Assembly (NCBI GenBank): GCA_021234155.1
Contig: JAJEKV010000077.1
Location: forward strand, 2,008,827 to 2,072,826
Origin: Isoetes taiwanensis
Taxonomy: Eukaryota > Streptophyta > Lycopodiopsida > Isoetales > Isoetaceae
DNA: 64,000 nucleotides
Reading direction: 5' to 3'
The notes under the pieces were generated by a model. The model was not told the DNA's origin. It ran no database searches and saw only the letters and a program-made list of their open reading frames with translations. Shown here piece by piece: positions 36,098-48,300 of the stretch (its first letter is position 1; each line of letters begins with the position of its first letter). Position numbers and translations under genes: made by a program.

Positions 36098-37270
36098 AAT
36101 CTGTCGTGATTAGAAGTTGAGATACGTTGTCATAATAATAAGAAGTTATAGAAGTGATGCTTCCTATTTATTACTTGGTGCTTTCTGAATTACCATTATG
36201 GAAAGGCAAGCTCATGCCCAAAATTGTCTACCATAATATGGTACTGTGTAAGGTTTTTCATGTGACAATAAGAATGTTACATGCGTGATATGGCACCGGT
36301 GATAAAATGGGACATGGTATTTAGACATAAATATCTTCATACAACGGGGAGTCAAATATCTGGGAAATCATAGCTAGAGAAATGTTGTGGATTCATAGAT
36401 GCATTTATTACTAGTGCTGAAAAAATAGTTACATTTTATTGCTTTTGTCAATTGGTTGTGCTATTGTGTTGCATAATATCTTGCTAAGTCTTCTTTCGTT
36501 GCTTCATTTGATTAAATCTGGATTGCTATGGTGCATTCCTTGATGCATATAATTCTGATGGAAAGCTGATGAATACTTGTCGGATATTCTAAATAGCAAC
36601 GACTGCAGTTCTCTAATGTCCTTTCTATAATGGGGGTTTTCCAGCACTAACTTTTCTTGTTCGTGATTGGGACCACAAAGAGGTACATTCCAATTTGTGC
36701 GAAGCAAAGTAGCCGTCAATTCGACAATGTGTTTGTGTAAACAAGCATTGAATCTGAAGCTGTCTTGTTGCAGAGTGAGGTACTAGGCTACCATCGTGGA
36801 TTATTGTAAGTTGATTTTGGTGCGTCAATTGGAAGACATGCCATCTCCATAACAAATACCACCATTCAGTTGAAAAGATGCCCAACGTTGCTGGGCAATG
36901 TTTGGGTTCTGTAAATGTTGGCCCCACGGTTCAAGTTTGACGGGCACCCCTAGTTTTCCAATGACAAGGCACTTTTTTGGGTTGCCCCTAAGGGGGCAAG
37001 CCCTTGTTGAGGTGGGGTTTGTGGCATATGCTAGGTATATGCCAATATATACCTGAATATGCCAATGACCCGCTAAAACCCATCATAGGTCAGAAATGCT
37101 AGGTTGCCCTTGTTCTTTCGGAGAGGAACTATGGAAACCGGAAACCGTGCTCGCTCCTTGCTCGAGGTCGGATCGACGAGGCCCTTAAATCTGCTCAATC
37201 CAAACCAAGACTATCCGCATATCGCCGCTACAATTTGGTTCGCGAAAGTGTGCAAAACCGCAAGATCTAG
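36098..37270. other. 3' flank of host gene, no further gene
   Basis: It probably includes the 3' UTR. A canonical AATAAA was not seen close to the stop. From 36,960 the composition becomes GC-richer and leads into the PPR pseudogene. Confidence 0.4.
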
Positions 37271-37274
37271 ACTT

Positions 37275-39330
37275 GGGCAAGCGGGTTCGGTTCGTAATTG
37301 TTGAAAATGGACTAGATTCTGTTTCTGCCTTGGCGTATCATCTTATTTCGCTTGTTTGGTTCCCGTGGAAAACTTGCTTTGAAGCTAACCTTGCATTCTC
37401 CAGAGTACCAAAACCAAGTAAGTATACATGGCATTCGGTTATGGATTCTCATGTCAAACTAGGGTGAAGGTAGAATAGCCCTCGGTTTATTTGTGAGATA
37501 GAAATTAAAGGTATAAAGGCGGACAAATTCATACTTAATAGCATCTTAAAAGCATGCATTAGCATCTCTGTTTCATACAAAGACGCAGAGGTATATACAT
37601 CAAGACATCATTGAAAATGGGTACCAAGATGATGTTTTGCTAGTAAGATACTCCTTGATATGTATGCCAAGAGTGGATCCTTAGACGCGCGTAAAAAGTC
37701 TTTGGCAATTTGCAAGTTCGAGATGTGGTGTCATGGGGAGGAATGATCTCGGGATATGCCCCGAATGGCAAAGGGCGACCTTGCTTTCAAATGTTTCCAT
37801 AATGTGGAGCTACATAGTGTCAAACCGAAACGGGGTTATATTTTTAGGCCTTTTGAAAGCCGCCGCAAAGCGTAGGTGCATTAGAGCATAAAGCGAGATA
37901 TATTCATGAAGGCATTATCGTAATGGCCTTGTATGTGACAATCGTTCTTGGAAACACAATTGTTGATGTTTATGGGAAGCTTGATAGCTTGAAGGAGGTA
38001 CGTAATACATTTGAAATCTTTTGCAAAAATCCAGATGTTGTATCTTGGGTCAGTAATGATTGCGACCTATGGCCAACATGGTGAAAGTGATTGTGCCATG
38101 GAATGTTTCAAGAAAATGCAAGATAGTGGCATAAAGCCAAGCAAAGTCACATTTTGAACGCCTTGAAAGCATCAATTGGGATAATCCACATATGCCGGCG
38201 TGGTCATCCATGGACAAATAATTGAAAATAGATTTCGGGATCATATTGCCGTCGGTGCATCCTTGTTGACATGTATGTTATATTGATAGCTTGCGTGAAG
38301 CACAAGGACTTTTAATATCTCAATTAATCGAAAACGCCAGATATGGGGCTAATAATTGCGGGATGCCTTTGAATATTTTGGTCAAATGCAAGACAATGCT
38401 ACGTAACCCGATAAGGTGACATATTTGGGCATTCTAAAAGCATGTACTAGTATACAACACATCAAGCGAGGGAGGTGCATTCATGAACGATTCTTGCATA
38501 TGGATTCCACTTTGAGGTTGCTATAGGGAATACTCACGACATGTATGCTAAGTCCGGAAGTTTGAAAGAGGCAAACGAAGTCTTTGACGCACATTGCAAA
38601 CTCGTAATGTGGTGTCATGGAATGTGATAATTTCGGGATGCTACTGAACATGACTTAAGGTTGTCTTGTTTTAGAATATTATGAACAAATGCAAAGATGA
38701 TCGATAGAGCGGATGAGATAACATTTTCGAGCATTTTGAAAGCATGTGGCAATATAGGTGCTATAGAACATGGGCAAATTCACCAAAGAAATTGTCAAGA
38801 GTGCTTTCCACACCGGCATTGTTTTAGGATATAACCTTGTTGACATGTATGCCAAATGCGAAGCATAACGTAAGCATGCAAAGTATTTGACTGGGTCATG
38901 AGATCAAGACACGGGCTCATGGGGTGCAATGCTTGCGGGATATGCTCGCCTTGGCAATCCCGGATCCACAAAGTCGCGAAGGTTTTTAGAAACATGCAAA
39001 AGGTTGGTGTAACGCCGGATGATATAGCATATGGACGTATTCTTACTTTTTCGACCACATGGGCCTCGTGGATGAAAGTCTCGGTATTTCAGAACTATGA
39101 AAGAGTTACATGGTATTAAAGCTAACGTACTTCATGTGGCTTGCATTCTAGGTAACTTAGGTCGCTCGAAGATTTAAAGAAGCGTAAAGTGTATTAGAAG
39201 TGAGTGCTTGTGGTCGCGATATATTCCTTTATATGATTTTGCTTGATGCATGTAGATTACATAAGAATGTGGAGTTAGGGACCCGATGCTTTCATGCCAT
39301 TATTCATTTAAGCCGTTAGTCATAGAATGT
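37275..39330 (+). pseudogene. PLS-class pentatricopeptide repeat (PPR) pseudogene
   Basis: Successive frames read as PPR motifs: FSRVPKPSKYTWHSVMDSHVK (37,400), DMYAKSG (37,660), DVVSWGGMISGYA (37,725), MIATYGQHGESDCAMECFKK (38,057), NVVSWNVIISG (38,603), FRNMQKVGVTPDDIAYGR (38,980), and an end resembling the E motif, LLDACRLHKNVELG (39,240). The regular VSWxxMIxGY...A...F..M...G..P...T order is PLS-type, the class of organellar RNA-editing factors. No introns are visible, and many single-base indels and stops break the frame. A retrogene origin is plausible; such families are very large in seed-free plants. No DYW domain remains. Confidence 0.88.
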
Positions 39331-39344
39331 CAATCCTTTAGACA

Positions 39345-39420
39345 GTAATGAGCTCATTGTTGCAACCTAGGTGGTGATTAAAAATGAGCCAATTGTTGCA
39401 AACCTAGGTGGTGATTAGAT
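39345..39420. repeat. Two-copy tandem duplication, about 38 bp
   Basis: AATGAGCTCATTGTTGCAAC and AATGAGCCAATTGTTGCAAA are each followed by CCTAGGTGGTGATTA. Confidence 0.9.
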
Positions 39421-40160
39421 TTTTGATAAAGATGAACATTTGGGGACCTTCTAACTCAACTCCCGTGCTTCAACCTCTTAAAAAAATTAGGTATTTCATA
39501 CCATGGTAGACTATTCGGTTGCTAGTAATTTGGGGCATTGCCTATAATTGGCTACGTTTATGTTGGTTGTATGGCTATCCACCTCAAATAGCCAAAAACA
39601 TTAAAGTAGATGAAACTTTAATCTCACCATCATTTGTGTTGGTAAGTAGTACGGGTTCTTGCGACTTCTTGGATCATTAATATTAAGAATGACAAATTGT
39701 CTCCAGAATCGTAAAAGCACCCCTTCAAGAAATACCTTACGGATTTGAAAGGGCAAAAATGGTCTTTGAGAATTGATGATGTTTGCTATCATACATTAAT
39801 TACCCCTATAACAACCCCTACAAGAAATTTATTGTGACAGTTGCAGTGAATATTCCTTTGGTTTTAAATATATAGAGTGGGGTTGCACTCACTATACGTT
39901 TGATAATGCTAGTAATGTATTTGTGTCGCATTCTTTGACATGCGGGATTTGAGTGTAATTTTTTTGTGGTTTTTTGTCGCTGGGCAAAATGGGCTTTTTT
40001 TCAGACCGAATAATATTATATGCAACAAAATAGAAAATAACATTGGCAAATTGCCTAAAGAGTTAAATAAACAGAACAAATAATATTAATAGACTGAGTA
40101 CTCAAACAACGCTTACTATAATAGTGCTATAATATACTAATAGTAGATGAAACACAAATA
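39421..40160. other. Intergenic, no feature seen
   Basis: AT-rich flank between the PPR pseudogene and the transposase remnant. It may contain the transposon's terminal region, but I could not identify terminal inverted repeats. Confidence 0.4.
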
Positions 40161-40164
40161 ACAT

Positions 40165-42303
40165 TTATCCAATACAATAATACCCTAAGCTAGAATAACA
40201 TCCAAAGACGAAACTGGAAACATTGGTTGTATCGTTCGTGAGATCAGCCAAAGGATCCCTCCCAAGCACCTTAGTGTATATGTAGAACAAGTGCTTGCAA
40301 GGAACAAATTGCTTCTTGTTGCTCCAATGCATGAAGTCCGGACGGTGCTGGCCCGGGTTCACGTTTTATGCTAAGCGTGTACACTTTACCTTCTCTTTGG
40401 ATTGTGTAGTTGACATGCCTCCTTTGAATTATTGCTTTCCCCGCCACATCATCGACCACCATATCTTTACTTTGCTCAAGGCGCACCATCCCAAATTTGG
40501 TCAACTCCTTCCTTTTATTCACACGTCTTCCATCCCTTTGTCATGCGGACACTTTCGAAACATCATTATGTGATGTTTCCTAAACCGCACTACCGCAGTG
40601 AATGGTCGGTTGCATGTGAATCCCATCTAACCGGTATCCTTTGTTCACCAAGAACTCTATTTCATCCGGCCAGCATGATTGCTTCCTCTTGCAACCGGCC
40701 ATAGTTGTGGTCTTAGAGGTGGGTGCAACGAGAGCCTTATCGGGTACCATGTGCACTTCACATTATCCGGACAAAACCAAACTAATTGTTCCCTGTGATC
40801 CCCCCGAATGTCGATTCCATAGAAGCTAGGTGCATAAAGAGAAGACAATCCCTTGTTAATTTTCTTGTTACATTTCCTTCCATTTTCAGATGTCATTCCC
40901 CGACATTTAACTTGGTGAAGAAGTTGTTGTTTTCTCCGATAGCCCAAAAAGTGTTGTGAACATCTACTTGTGATTATGTATATAATCAGGCAGGATGTCG
41001 ACATCCTTATTGCTACTAAGGTTTTTCCCGAAAACCCTTCGGTGGGGTTTTTAATCCCGGTAGTATCGCTGCCGCTCTCTCTCTTTGTACTTGGGTCCCA
41101 TAGGCGGTTGGTCTCTCGTGGACGATAAAATCATATTCTATTCTATTCTATTCTCCATGAATCAAGATGTAGCAAAGAAAGCGATTTCGACCACCGGGAT
41201 CATCTAAGCAACTCTTGGAACATTATGTGCTTGCTTATCAAGGCGTCGTTCGTCTTAACCCGTGTCAAGTTCCCATCATTTGAGACTTTTTTTTGCTTCT
41301 TGGATATAGTTTGATCATTTCCACTGCTCACGAAACATGGATACATGCCATGTCGCCGACTTCACGATTAAAACATTCGGTGAAGAACTTTTGACTTAAT
41401 ACCACTGCTAAGTTGCCCTTGCAGTTTGGTAAATAAAGTCGAAATTCCAGGTCCAGGACCAACATAGTTGTGCTCTAAATATGATTTGTACCTTGTGCTC
41501 TGCAGTAATGCTTCAGTAAGGTCAAAAAGACTTGCATCATATAATGTTAAGGTTCTAGTGTAACCAGTTGCAGCTAACCAACTCCCATGTCTGGATTCTG
41601 ACAAATTTGTGTCAGGCATATACATAGCTGTGGATAAGTCTGTGCTGGCCTTCATATAATTTCCCCATCTACTTATGGTGCCACCATGCTAACCATGAGG
41701 ACAAAGAGTTTACATCACTTGGTGAAGCCTTGCCATGCCACCAATCTATGATTGATTGATACATCTTCTCAGCATCATCTATTGTTTGACACTCTCTCCA
41801 CTTTCTACAAAGCTTCAGATGTTCTTGTCTATATTCTGGATATATAAGACTCTTAGTATGGCGTTGTAGACACTGTTCAAAATGGAAAACACAAGATCTT
41901 TCTTTTTCAGTGTGTATTTGGCCATTATAAAATACTTCTCTAATTGCTGTCCAATTGGCTTGGGCCTCATCTGCCATGAACCCGTGAAACTCTGCTGGTG
42001 GATAGTTCTTACTAGTCATGACCTTATTTAGCTTGACCCAAAATTTCTTTTGAGACAAGACATCTTCTGTTTTCATGTCACATACAGCTATGGTCATCAA
42101 ACCTCTAACACTGTAACAATACGAAGTATTCAAGATATTATATATTGACTTCAGTTAAATGGATACTACCAAATGCAATATATAAATAATACTTACGTGG
42201 GGTCATATACATGGCAAGCAAGGGTTGTCCAACCTTGAATGCGCTTCACGTGATCAAAATGCACCCATGCCTTTGATAAATCACCAGATGGCCACATTCT
42301 GTT
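40165..42303 (-). pseudogene. SWIM-finger transposase (MULE/FAR1-like), broken
   Basis: Minus-strand exons read WPSGDLSKAWVHFDHVKR, then GWTTLACHVYDPT up to 42,197. A clean 86 bp GT-AG intron (42,111-42,196) follows, then VRGLMTIAVCDMKTEDVL, FHGFMADEAQANW, CVFHFEQCLQRHTKS and WWHGKASPSD. A one-base frameshift near 41,665 joins this to RWGNYMKASTDLS. At the far end, CPDFMHWSN-like sequence and FVPCKHLFYIYTKVLGRD (about 40,240-40,345) form the second half of a SWIM zinc finger; the first CxC is mutated. Aspartate/glutamate in FMADEAQANW fits a DDE transposase. A LINE 3' end (41,001-41,153) interrupts the frame. MULE/FAR1 is the likely family because of the SWIM finger. The exact family is uncertain, and no terminal repeats were found. 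Confidence 0.75.
41001..41153 (+). mobile_element. 5'-truncated LINE, (TTCTA)n tail, inserted in the transposase
   Basis: CTTGGGTCCCATAGGCGGTT, GTCTC.GTGGACGATAAAAT and (ATTCT)n match the LINE at 43,241. The upstream 90 bp contains the same hairpin core (GTTTTTCCCGAAAACCCTTC, then GGGGTTTTTAATCCCGG). It cuts the minus-strand transposase frame. No clear TSD. Confidence 0.88.
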
Positions 42304-42352
42304 TACTGTGCCTTTGTTTTGCCTGTGCATTTATATTCTTTTTTAATTGCAG

Positions 42353-45300
42353 TGTTATGGTAGAAACTAGGCGCAGCTCAAACAATTTTGTGTACACCTC
42401 CTTAGCAACTCCAACTAGGAAGAGTAGAGCTTTGCGTAAATCCAAAGATGATGGCCTCGAATTAGATACTATCACGAGTTAATTGTCGCAAATGTGGATA
42501 TTGTTCACATTGAAACAATTCGACGAGAGGTTCCACCAGCAGATGAATTAGATGATGTGCAAGATACAGATACAGTGAAGGCGTAAAACAGTGAAGGCTA
42601 ACGATGGCAAATCTTCCAAACGAAAAGAAAGGATAATGATGATGATGCCATAGAGTTTCCAAAGAGTTTCACGGTACAAATGATTTGTAAACATTGAAAG
42701 AACCGAGGATAGTGCATAAGACTCCACCCCTTTGATTCCATTATGTAGGATCATGTTAAATCAAGGCGGAGGATTGTAAGCAAAGAAGCAAAGGCTCGAG
42801 AGAGACATTGCGATCTTGTGACGGATATGTGATGGAAAAAGGTGGTTTCTTTTATCGATAACAACAACAATGGGTGGATTTTGTCATGTCACTTAATGCA
42901 ATAAAGGCCGGATGGGGTCAATATTGGCAAGAAGAGAATGATATGTTTGAGGCCCAACTTGCAACAAATGAAGATTGGAGTGATCTTCGTGGCAAGATGT
43001 TCTTATCTTCGCGGATGGGAATCATCGTGACCGATGCATGGATGCGTGAGATTCGGGATAGATATTCATTGGTGAGAGAGATGCACTTCTACGTGCAAGC
43101 TTCATTTGTGCAAATTGATCAAGAAAAAGAGTCCTGCGACTCATCCAGGGCAATGAAGAGAATTAATGAGTATGTATTGCATTATTTCTATGCTAATCTT
43201 GTATGCTCTATATGTTATATTAAAAACCGTCGATGTTTATAGAATAGAATAGAATAGTTTTTTTATCGCCCAATCGAGACCAATCGCCTATGGGACCTGG
43301 GAAGGAGCTAAGCTAAAGAACTTATTATCGCCGGGTTAAAAACCCCCCTCGAAGGGTTTTCGAGGGAAAACCGCGGGCGATAATAAGAATGTCATCAAAC
43401 CTGCATAAGTATACATCATCATGAAATAAATGTGTATGTACATGTCAAGCGTGCCCGAGGACATAGCTGATCTCGCGATGTCCATGACCTCTCGGTATGA
43501 TCCTAGCATCCGTGACGGATGCCGCGGCTCAATGTCACATGTAGCGGCTGGTGCCCGACCAACTCAAAGATAGCGTCCGGATTTGATCATATGCCGGGCA
43601 ACTTTGAAGGGTATGAGATTCATCCTCAACGACTCCCATTTAAGATTGACGTGGCGAACCCCGCCCCGACGCGGGCGCACCAATCCATCCGCCTGCCTCA
43701 CCGGAAGATGATGTGCCCAATGCGAATGGAGGCAATGAGTCCGCTTTTTCATGGGCAAGTGGGTGCGCAGTAGCATTGTGGGCCTCGTTCAATGTGGGAT
43801 TTATGTGGCGCCGGTAGTGTGTCTTTGCCTTGACTGTTCAAGGGGGCGGCATCCCAAAGCTTGCCTGATGAAGCAAGCGCCAAGATATTGCCTCAAGCTA
43901 TGGCGACCGCCTGCTTGCACATGTATGCACCTCCGTGCTCTCGCACATTCCATCTAGCCATCCATTGAGCTCTCTTTTCCCTCCAAAGATGCCTTGAGGC
44001 GTTAGGCCCCATTGCCATGATATAAGCTAGTTTTGGGAGACGAGCATCGGCCCATGTTGACCACCTTACCGAAATAGACAATGTGGGCGATCAAGGGGGC
44101 CCTCCAAGAGGCAAGAATCCTCGTTTCGCAGTAGAATTTGATATGGGACTGTGGACTTCACCCCTAGTGCTCGTACCAAGAAGGCTTTTCGCAGACTTGC
44201 CCAAGTCATTCCAAGTAGCGAGGGATACCACGGGCCCCATACTTCAACCCCGTATAAAAGGACGGGCTCTACTAAGACTTTGAACAGGTGTGGACTGATG
44301 GGTCCAATCATACAACTCCGGCTCTATGACTATTGTTTTGCATTGCATATAGTGCTTTCCACTACCGTAACTTCGTGAGCCGTATGGATGTGTCCCAAAG
44401 GCATAGTAGAGGGACGGAAACTCCACTCCCAAATATTTGTATGTGGATGCTACTTCCACATTCGCCCTCGGTAACGGAAGGAGGGGATCCTCGGCCGTCG
44501 CGAAGATGATATGAAAACCACCTTAGTCTTGGCCAAGTTGACGTGCATATCGGCCGCTTGACAAAATGTGTCCGTGGCATCGAGATGTCGTATGTCGTGG
44601 CCGGTGTGTAAGCTAGAGGTCCACATCATCGCGATATATTAACCGCTTGATGATCCGGTAGAGAAGGTGAGCCCTGCCGCCCCATTATCGCAAAGCCGCC
44701 TCTCCAATTGATCAATGTAAAGCCCAAACAATGTTGGGGAGAGAGGGCATCCCGGCGAACCCCGATACTACTATCAAATGGTTGGTTTGTCTACCGCAAC
44801 CGACCGGAGCATCTTTCATAAAGCCTGTACACTACATTCTCGCAAATCTACCGGAACCCCAAATTGTCGTAATCTTGCCCATAGTTTTTCCCCGAGGCGC
44901 GGTGTCAAATGCCTTTGCAAAATCCACGGCAACAATATAGATCCCGACGGGCGGTTCCTCTTTGTCTTCAACCGAGCTTCGCAATGTGAAGATGTGGTCA
45001 ATGGTTGAGTGTCGGGTCTGAATCCCCGCCACGGGTGAGGGCCCAGATATCGCCTTTTCCGCCTTGGCCAATCAGCCGCCGAGAATCCCAAAGAAGCAAT
45101 TTTGCAAACACCGAACCGACCATGATTGGTTGGTAACTGGTCGGTCGCGGGTCACCGCCTTTATAGATGGGAACAACTCGCTATTGGTCCATCGTGACGG
45201 GAAGCCTTCCGTAATGCCTTGTTGAACAAGGCAACAAGATCGGTATTATGGACGGCCCTGCCCACTTAAGCAATTCCTGCCGCATGCCATCCGTGTCGGG

Positions 45301-48300
45301 GCTTTCCCATTGGCAAGGCGCCGTAAGCCTTGTTCCACGCCCTGAACTGTGGATTTCCAAAGACCGGGCCTTCTTGCGGGGGTAATGCATGTGCACCCCG
45401 AGGGTCATATAGCTGTTGCAAGTATTGCCTCCATCGCCGGAGTGATGTTCCCCGTGGGCTATGCGGCTTTCTAAGAACCCTTCGCCGTGAAGGTCCCGGG
45501 TGACGTTCCGGGAGATAAAACATTTCCCTTTGATGTGCCGCAATGTACCCGGCTTTTTAGCTTTAAGGAAGACGCTGCATTGTCCGGACCGCATGTGGGC
45601 GAAAGCGTGGTCCGCGGACTTGGCGGAGCAAGCATTTGTGTTCCTTGCACTCGCATCAAACCATTGATTACGTGGGAAGGTTGTGTTCCTCGAGGTCCGT
45701 CCGCGGGCGCTTATCCCAAAGCATCTCTCGCCGCTAGCCCTAAGCACATCGGTCCCGGTCGTCTGCATTTGCTCTAGTGTAGGATATTGCAAAATTTCGC
45801 CAGTCATCTATAAGATCCGGGCATAAGCCCCGCGATGTTCATAATCCAATCGGTGAGGCATGTGAGGAGTCGTGGGCAATGTGGGTTCGCACAACCCCGC
45901 CAAGCCAACTTCAAGTAAAGTGGTAAGTGGTCCGGTCGATCTCTTCATCCCTATTAGTTGTTCCCACTGGAAGTGCTTGACGACATGCATATCCTCGCCA
46001 GCGGGGCAAAGACATAGTCCACCACACTAGATCCTCCCCCCTGGTTTTATGTGAAGGTTGAATGAAACCGGTATAGTGAGGACTACACTTAAAGACATTC
46101 TCTATGGGGTGTACTGGGGATGACAAACTCTAACTTGACCAACTTCACTTCTAGTATTCCATTGGAAGAATTGAAATGTAGTAGAGTGCAAGAAGCCAAG
46201 ACTCACGAATGGCTAACCATGGTATCCTTATACACGTTACATTTTAGCCCGTATTCTCTATCGTGTACCTTAACTTGGAACGTATATGTTATGAACATTG
46301 TGTTTTTGTTCGTTATTCTTTTTAACATTTCGGTTTTGCTCTATGTATGCAAATTCAAAAATAGAGAGAAATTGAGGAAGCCACTTCCAAGTATTCGAAG
46401 TTACGGTCTAGAAGAAGCAAGAGCAAAAGCGTAAAAAGAGATAAAAAAAGTGGGTCACAAAATGGGTAAGTACTTGGCAATTGTGAATCCGTGATTTGGG
46501 AACAAATTGGGTAAATTTGGTCACTAGTGGAGTTGGAAAATAAGTACATAAATTTGATGTTTGAAAAGTTGTATGACATGACAAAAGCCAAAGTACCAAA
46601 CTCCACAAGGGATCGCTATCTGACTTGGATGACATCCTGGTACAGCCTATTATTCGGCAGCTACAATATTCCGACCAATGATAGGGATTTTCATGAATGG
46701 GTTAAAAAGGAGACATGGTTGGAAACTCTTCTAACCAAGTCACGTGAAACTTTTGATGCAATTGTGTTAGATGAGGGCATTACAATCCAACCACTGGGAG
46801 ATGATTTGCGATGTGGTTAAGACAATTTAAGGTAAAGAATGTGGGAGTGATATGTTTAAAGCTTACGAGAAGAATATGTCCCGCAATAAAGAAAAGTAGA
46901 AGATGCCTTTGAAATTGAAGGCTTCGAACGAAGTCGCTATAGGGTAAATGATTTTTACATTTATATGCATAGGATTTAAACCTTCACTAAAATACATGTA
47001 GAAATATCCATTAAAATTGTTCTTTCCATTTTCGTGTATTTCAAGTATTGCCTCGAGAAGAAATATATTGACGCATTGCCATTCCGCCGCAACAATGGGT
47101 TAAAGGACGGAGAAGACCTCCATGTACTCAGCCAAAGGAAATCATGACAGGAAAGGAGGTTTATCTGAGTGGGAAATTCGTAATTGTCCTTGGTGGATTG
47201 ATTTCCCACCAGGCAAATTTCCAGACGAAGAGGGAGCGTTGTTCAAAGAGATGACTGATGGTAGGTTGTCAGCAGGTGATGTTGATATTGATGCTGTGGA
47301 TGATGGTAATCTTCGCGTCAAAAGGCGAAGAAAGCTTGCATTACCAAGAGATTCAAAGAAAGAAGTTAAGAAGAACATTGTGAGTGAGACTACTTCCATG
47401 GATCACGGTTCTAGTGCAGAGGAGCCACAAATGCAGGAAAATGAGGATTGTGGTATCCAACAAGTTGAACGAAGGTATGCTAATGTTTCTCTGTCATTGA
47501 TTTGTGCTGATGTTTCGGACATTGCTGCCACAATGAACTCTACTCAAGAGTCCATATTTAAGTCCATTAGAGAATTTGGAAGGAAAGTGGCAATGGAAAA
47601 CGCATACACGTGAGGAGAAACAAAGTGGACGTAAAATGGGGAGCCGATGTCGATATTGGACTTCCCTACAAGTGAAAACCTACGATGGGTCACTTGGTAG
47701 TTCCTGAATGGAACTTATGTAGCAAACAGGTTATTGATGATGCTTTCACTATAGCCACACTTTGTGTTGATGATTCTGGCTTTGTGGTATGCTTTTGTGG
47801 TATTAAGCAATTGAAGATTTTGGATGCTGCTGCAAAGAAACGCAATCTTGAAAGGCAACGCATGTACTTCATGGTGCAGAAAACTCCATGTGAGGTAACT
47901 CATGATGCCTTTGGAGTCTTTGAGAATAGTTGTTACTATTTCATTGTCTACACCAGGATTGGAGTTGATGTTGGGAAGATCAACTCAGTGGTGTATTCCA
48001 TGAGGGAATTGAACCAAAACAACAATGTTCTTTTCAATGTGCTAGCTGAAAAAGATAGGTTGCCAGTGCATGATGCAAAACAATCAAGATATGGCTTGGA
48101 AAAATCAACAAAAGTGATGGAATTTATACTTCATTCTTTTTGTGTGACGGGTGGCTTTGCATTGGACTTGCTTGCTGCTCTATGATGGAAGCATGCGCGT
48201 TAAAAGGTGTTCATTACTTTGGAACTGAGAAGGATGAAGTGTTGGTTCAGTCTGTGCTTGCTTTGCAAGGTTGTGGGGCTCCTTCTATTGATCTTGACAA

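Noticed and set aside
36504..36927. Gene downstream of the quinone oxidoreductase
   Set aside because: Only antisense open frames without domain features.
45487..45807. ORFs on both strands near 45.2-45.8 kb (96 aa on +, 208 aa on -)
   Set aside because: The 96-codon + frame is antisense to the LINE. The 208-codon minus frame lies inside the LINE and is covered by that entry; only its C-terminal part reads as real LINE protein.
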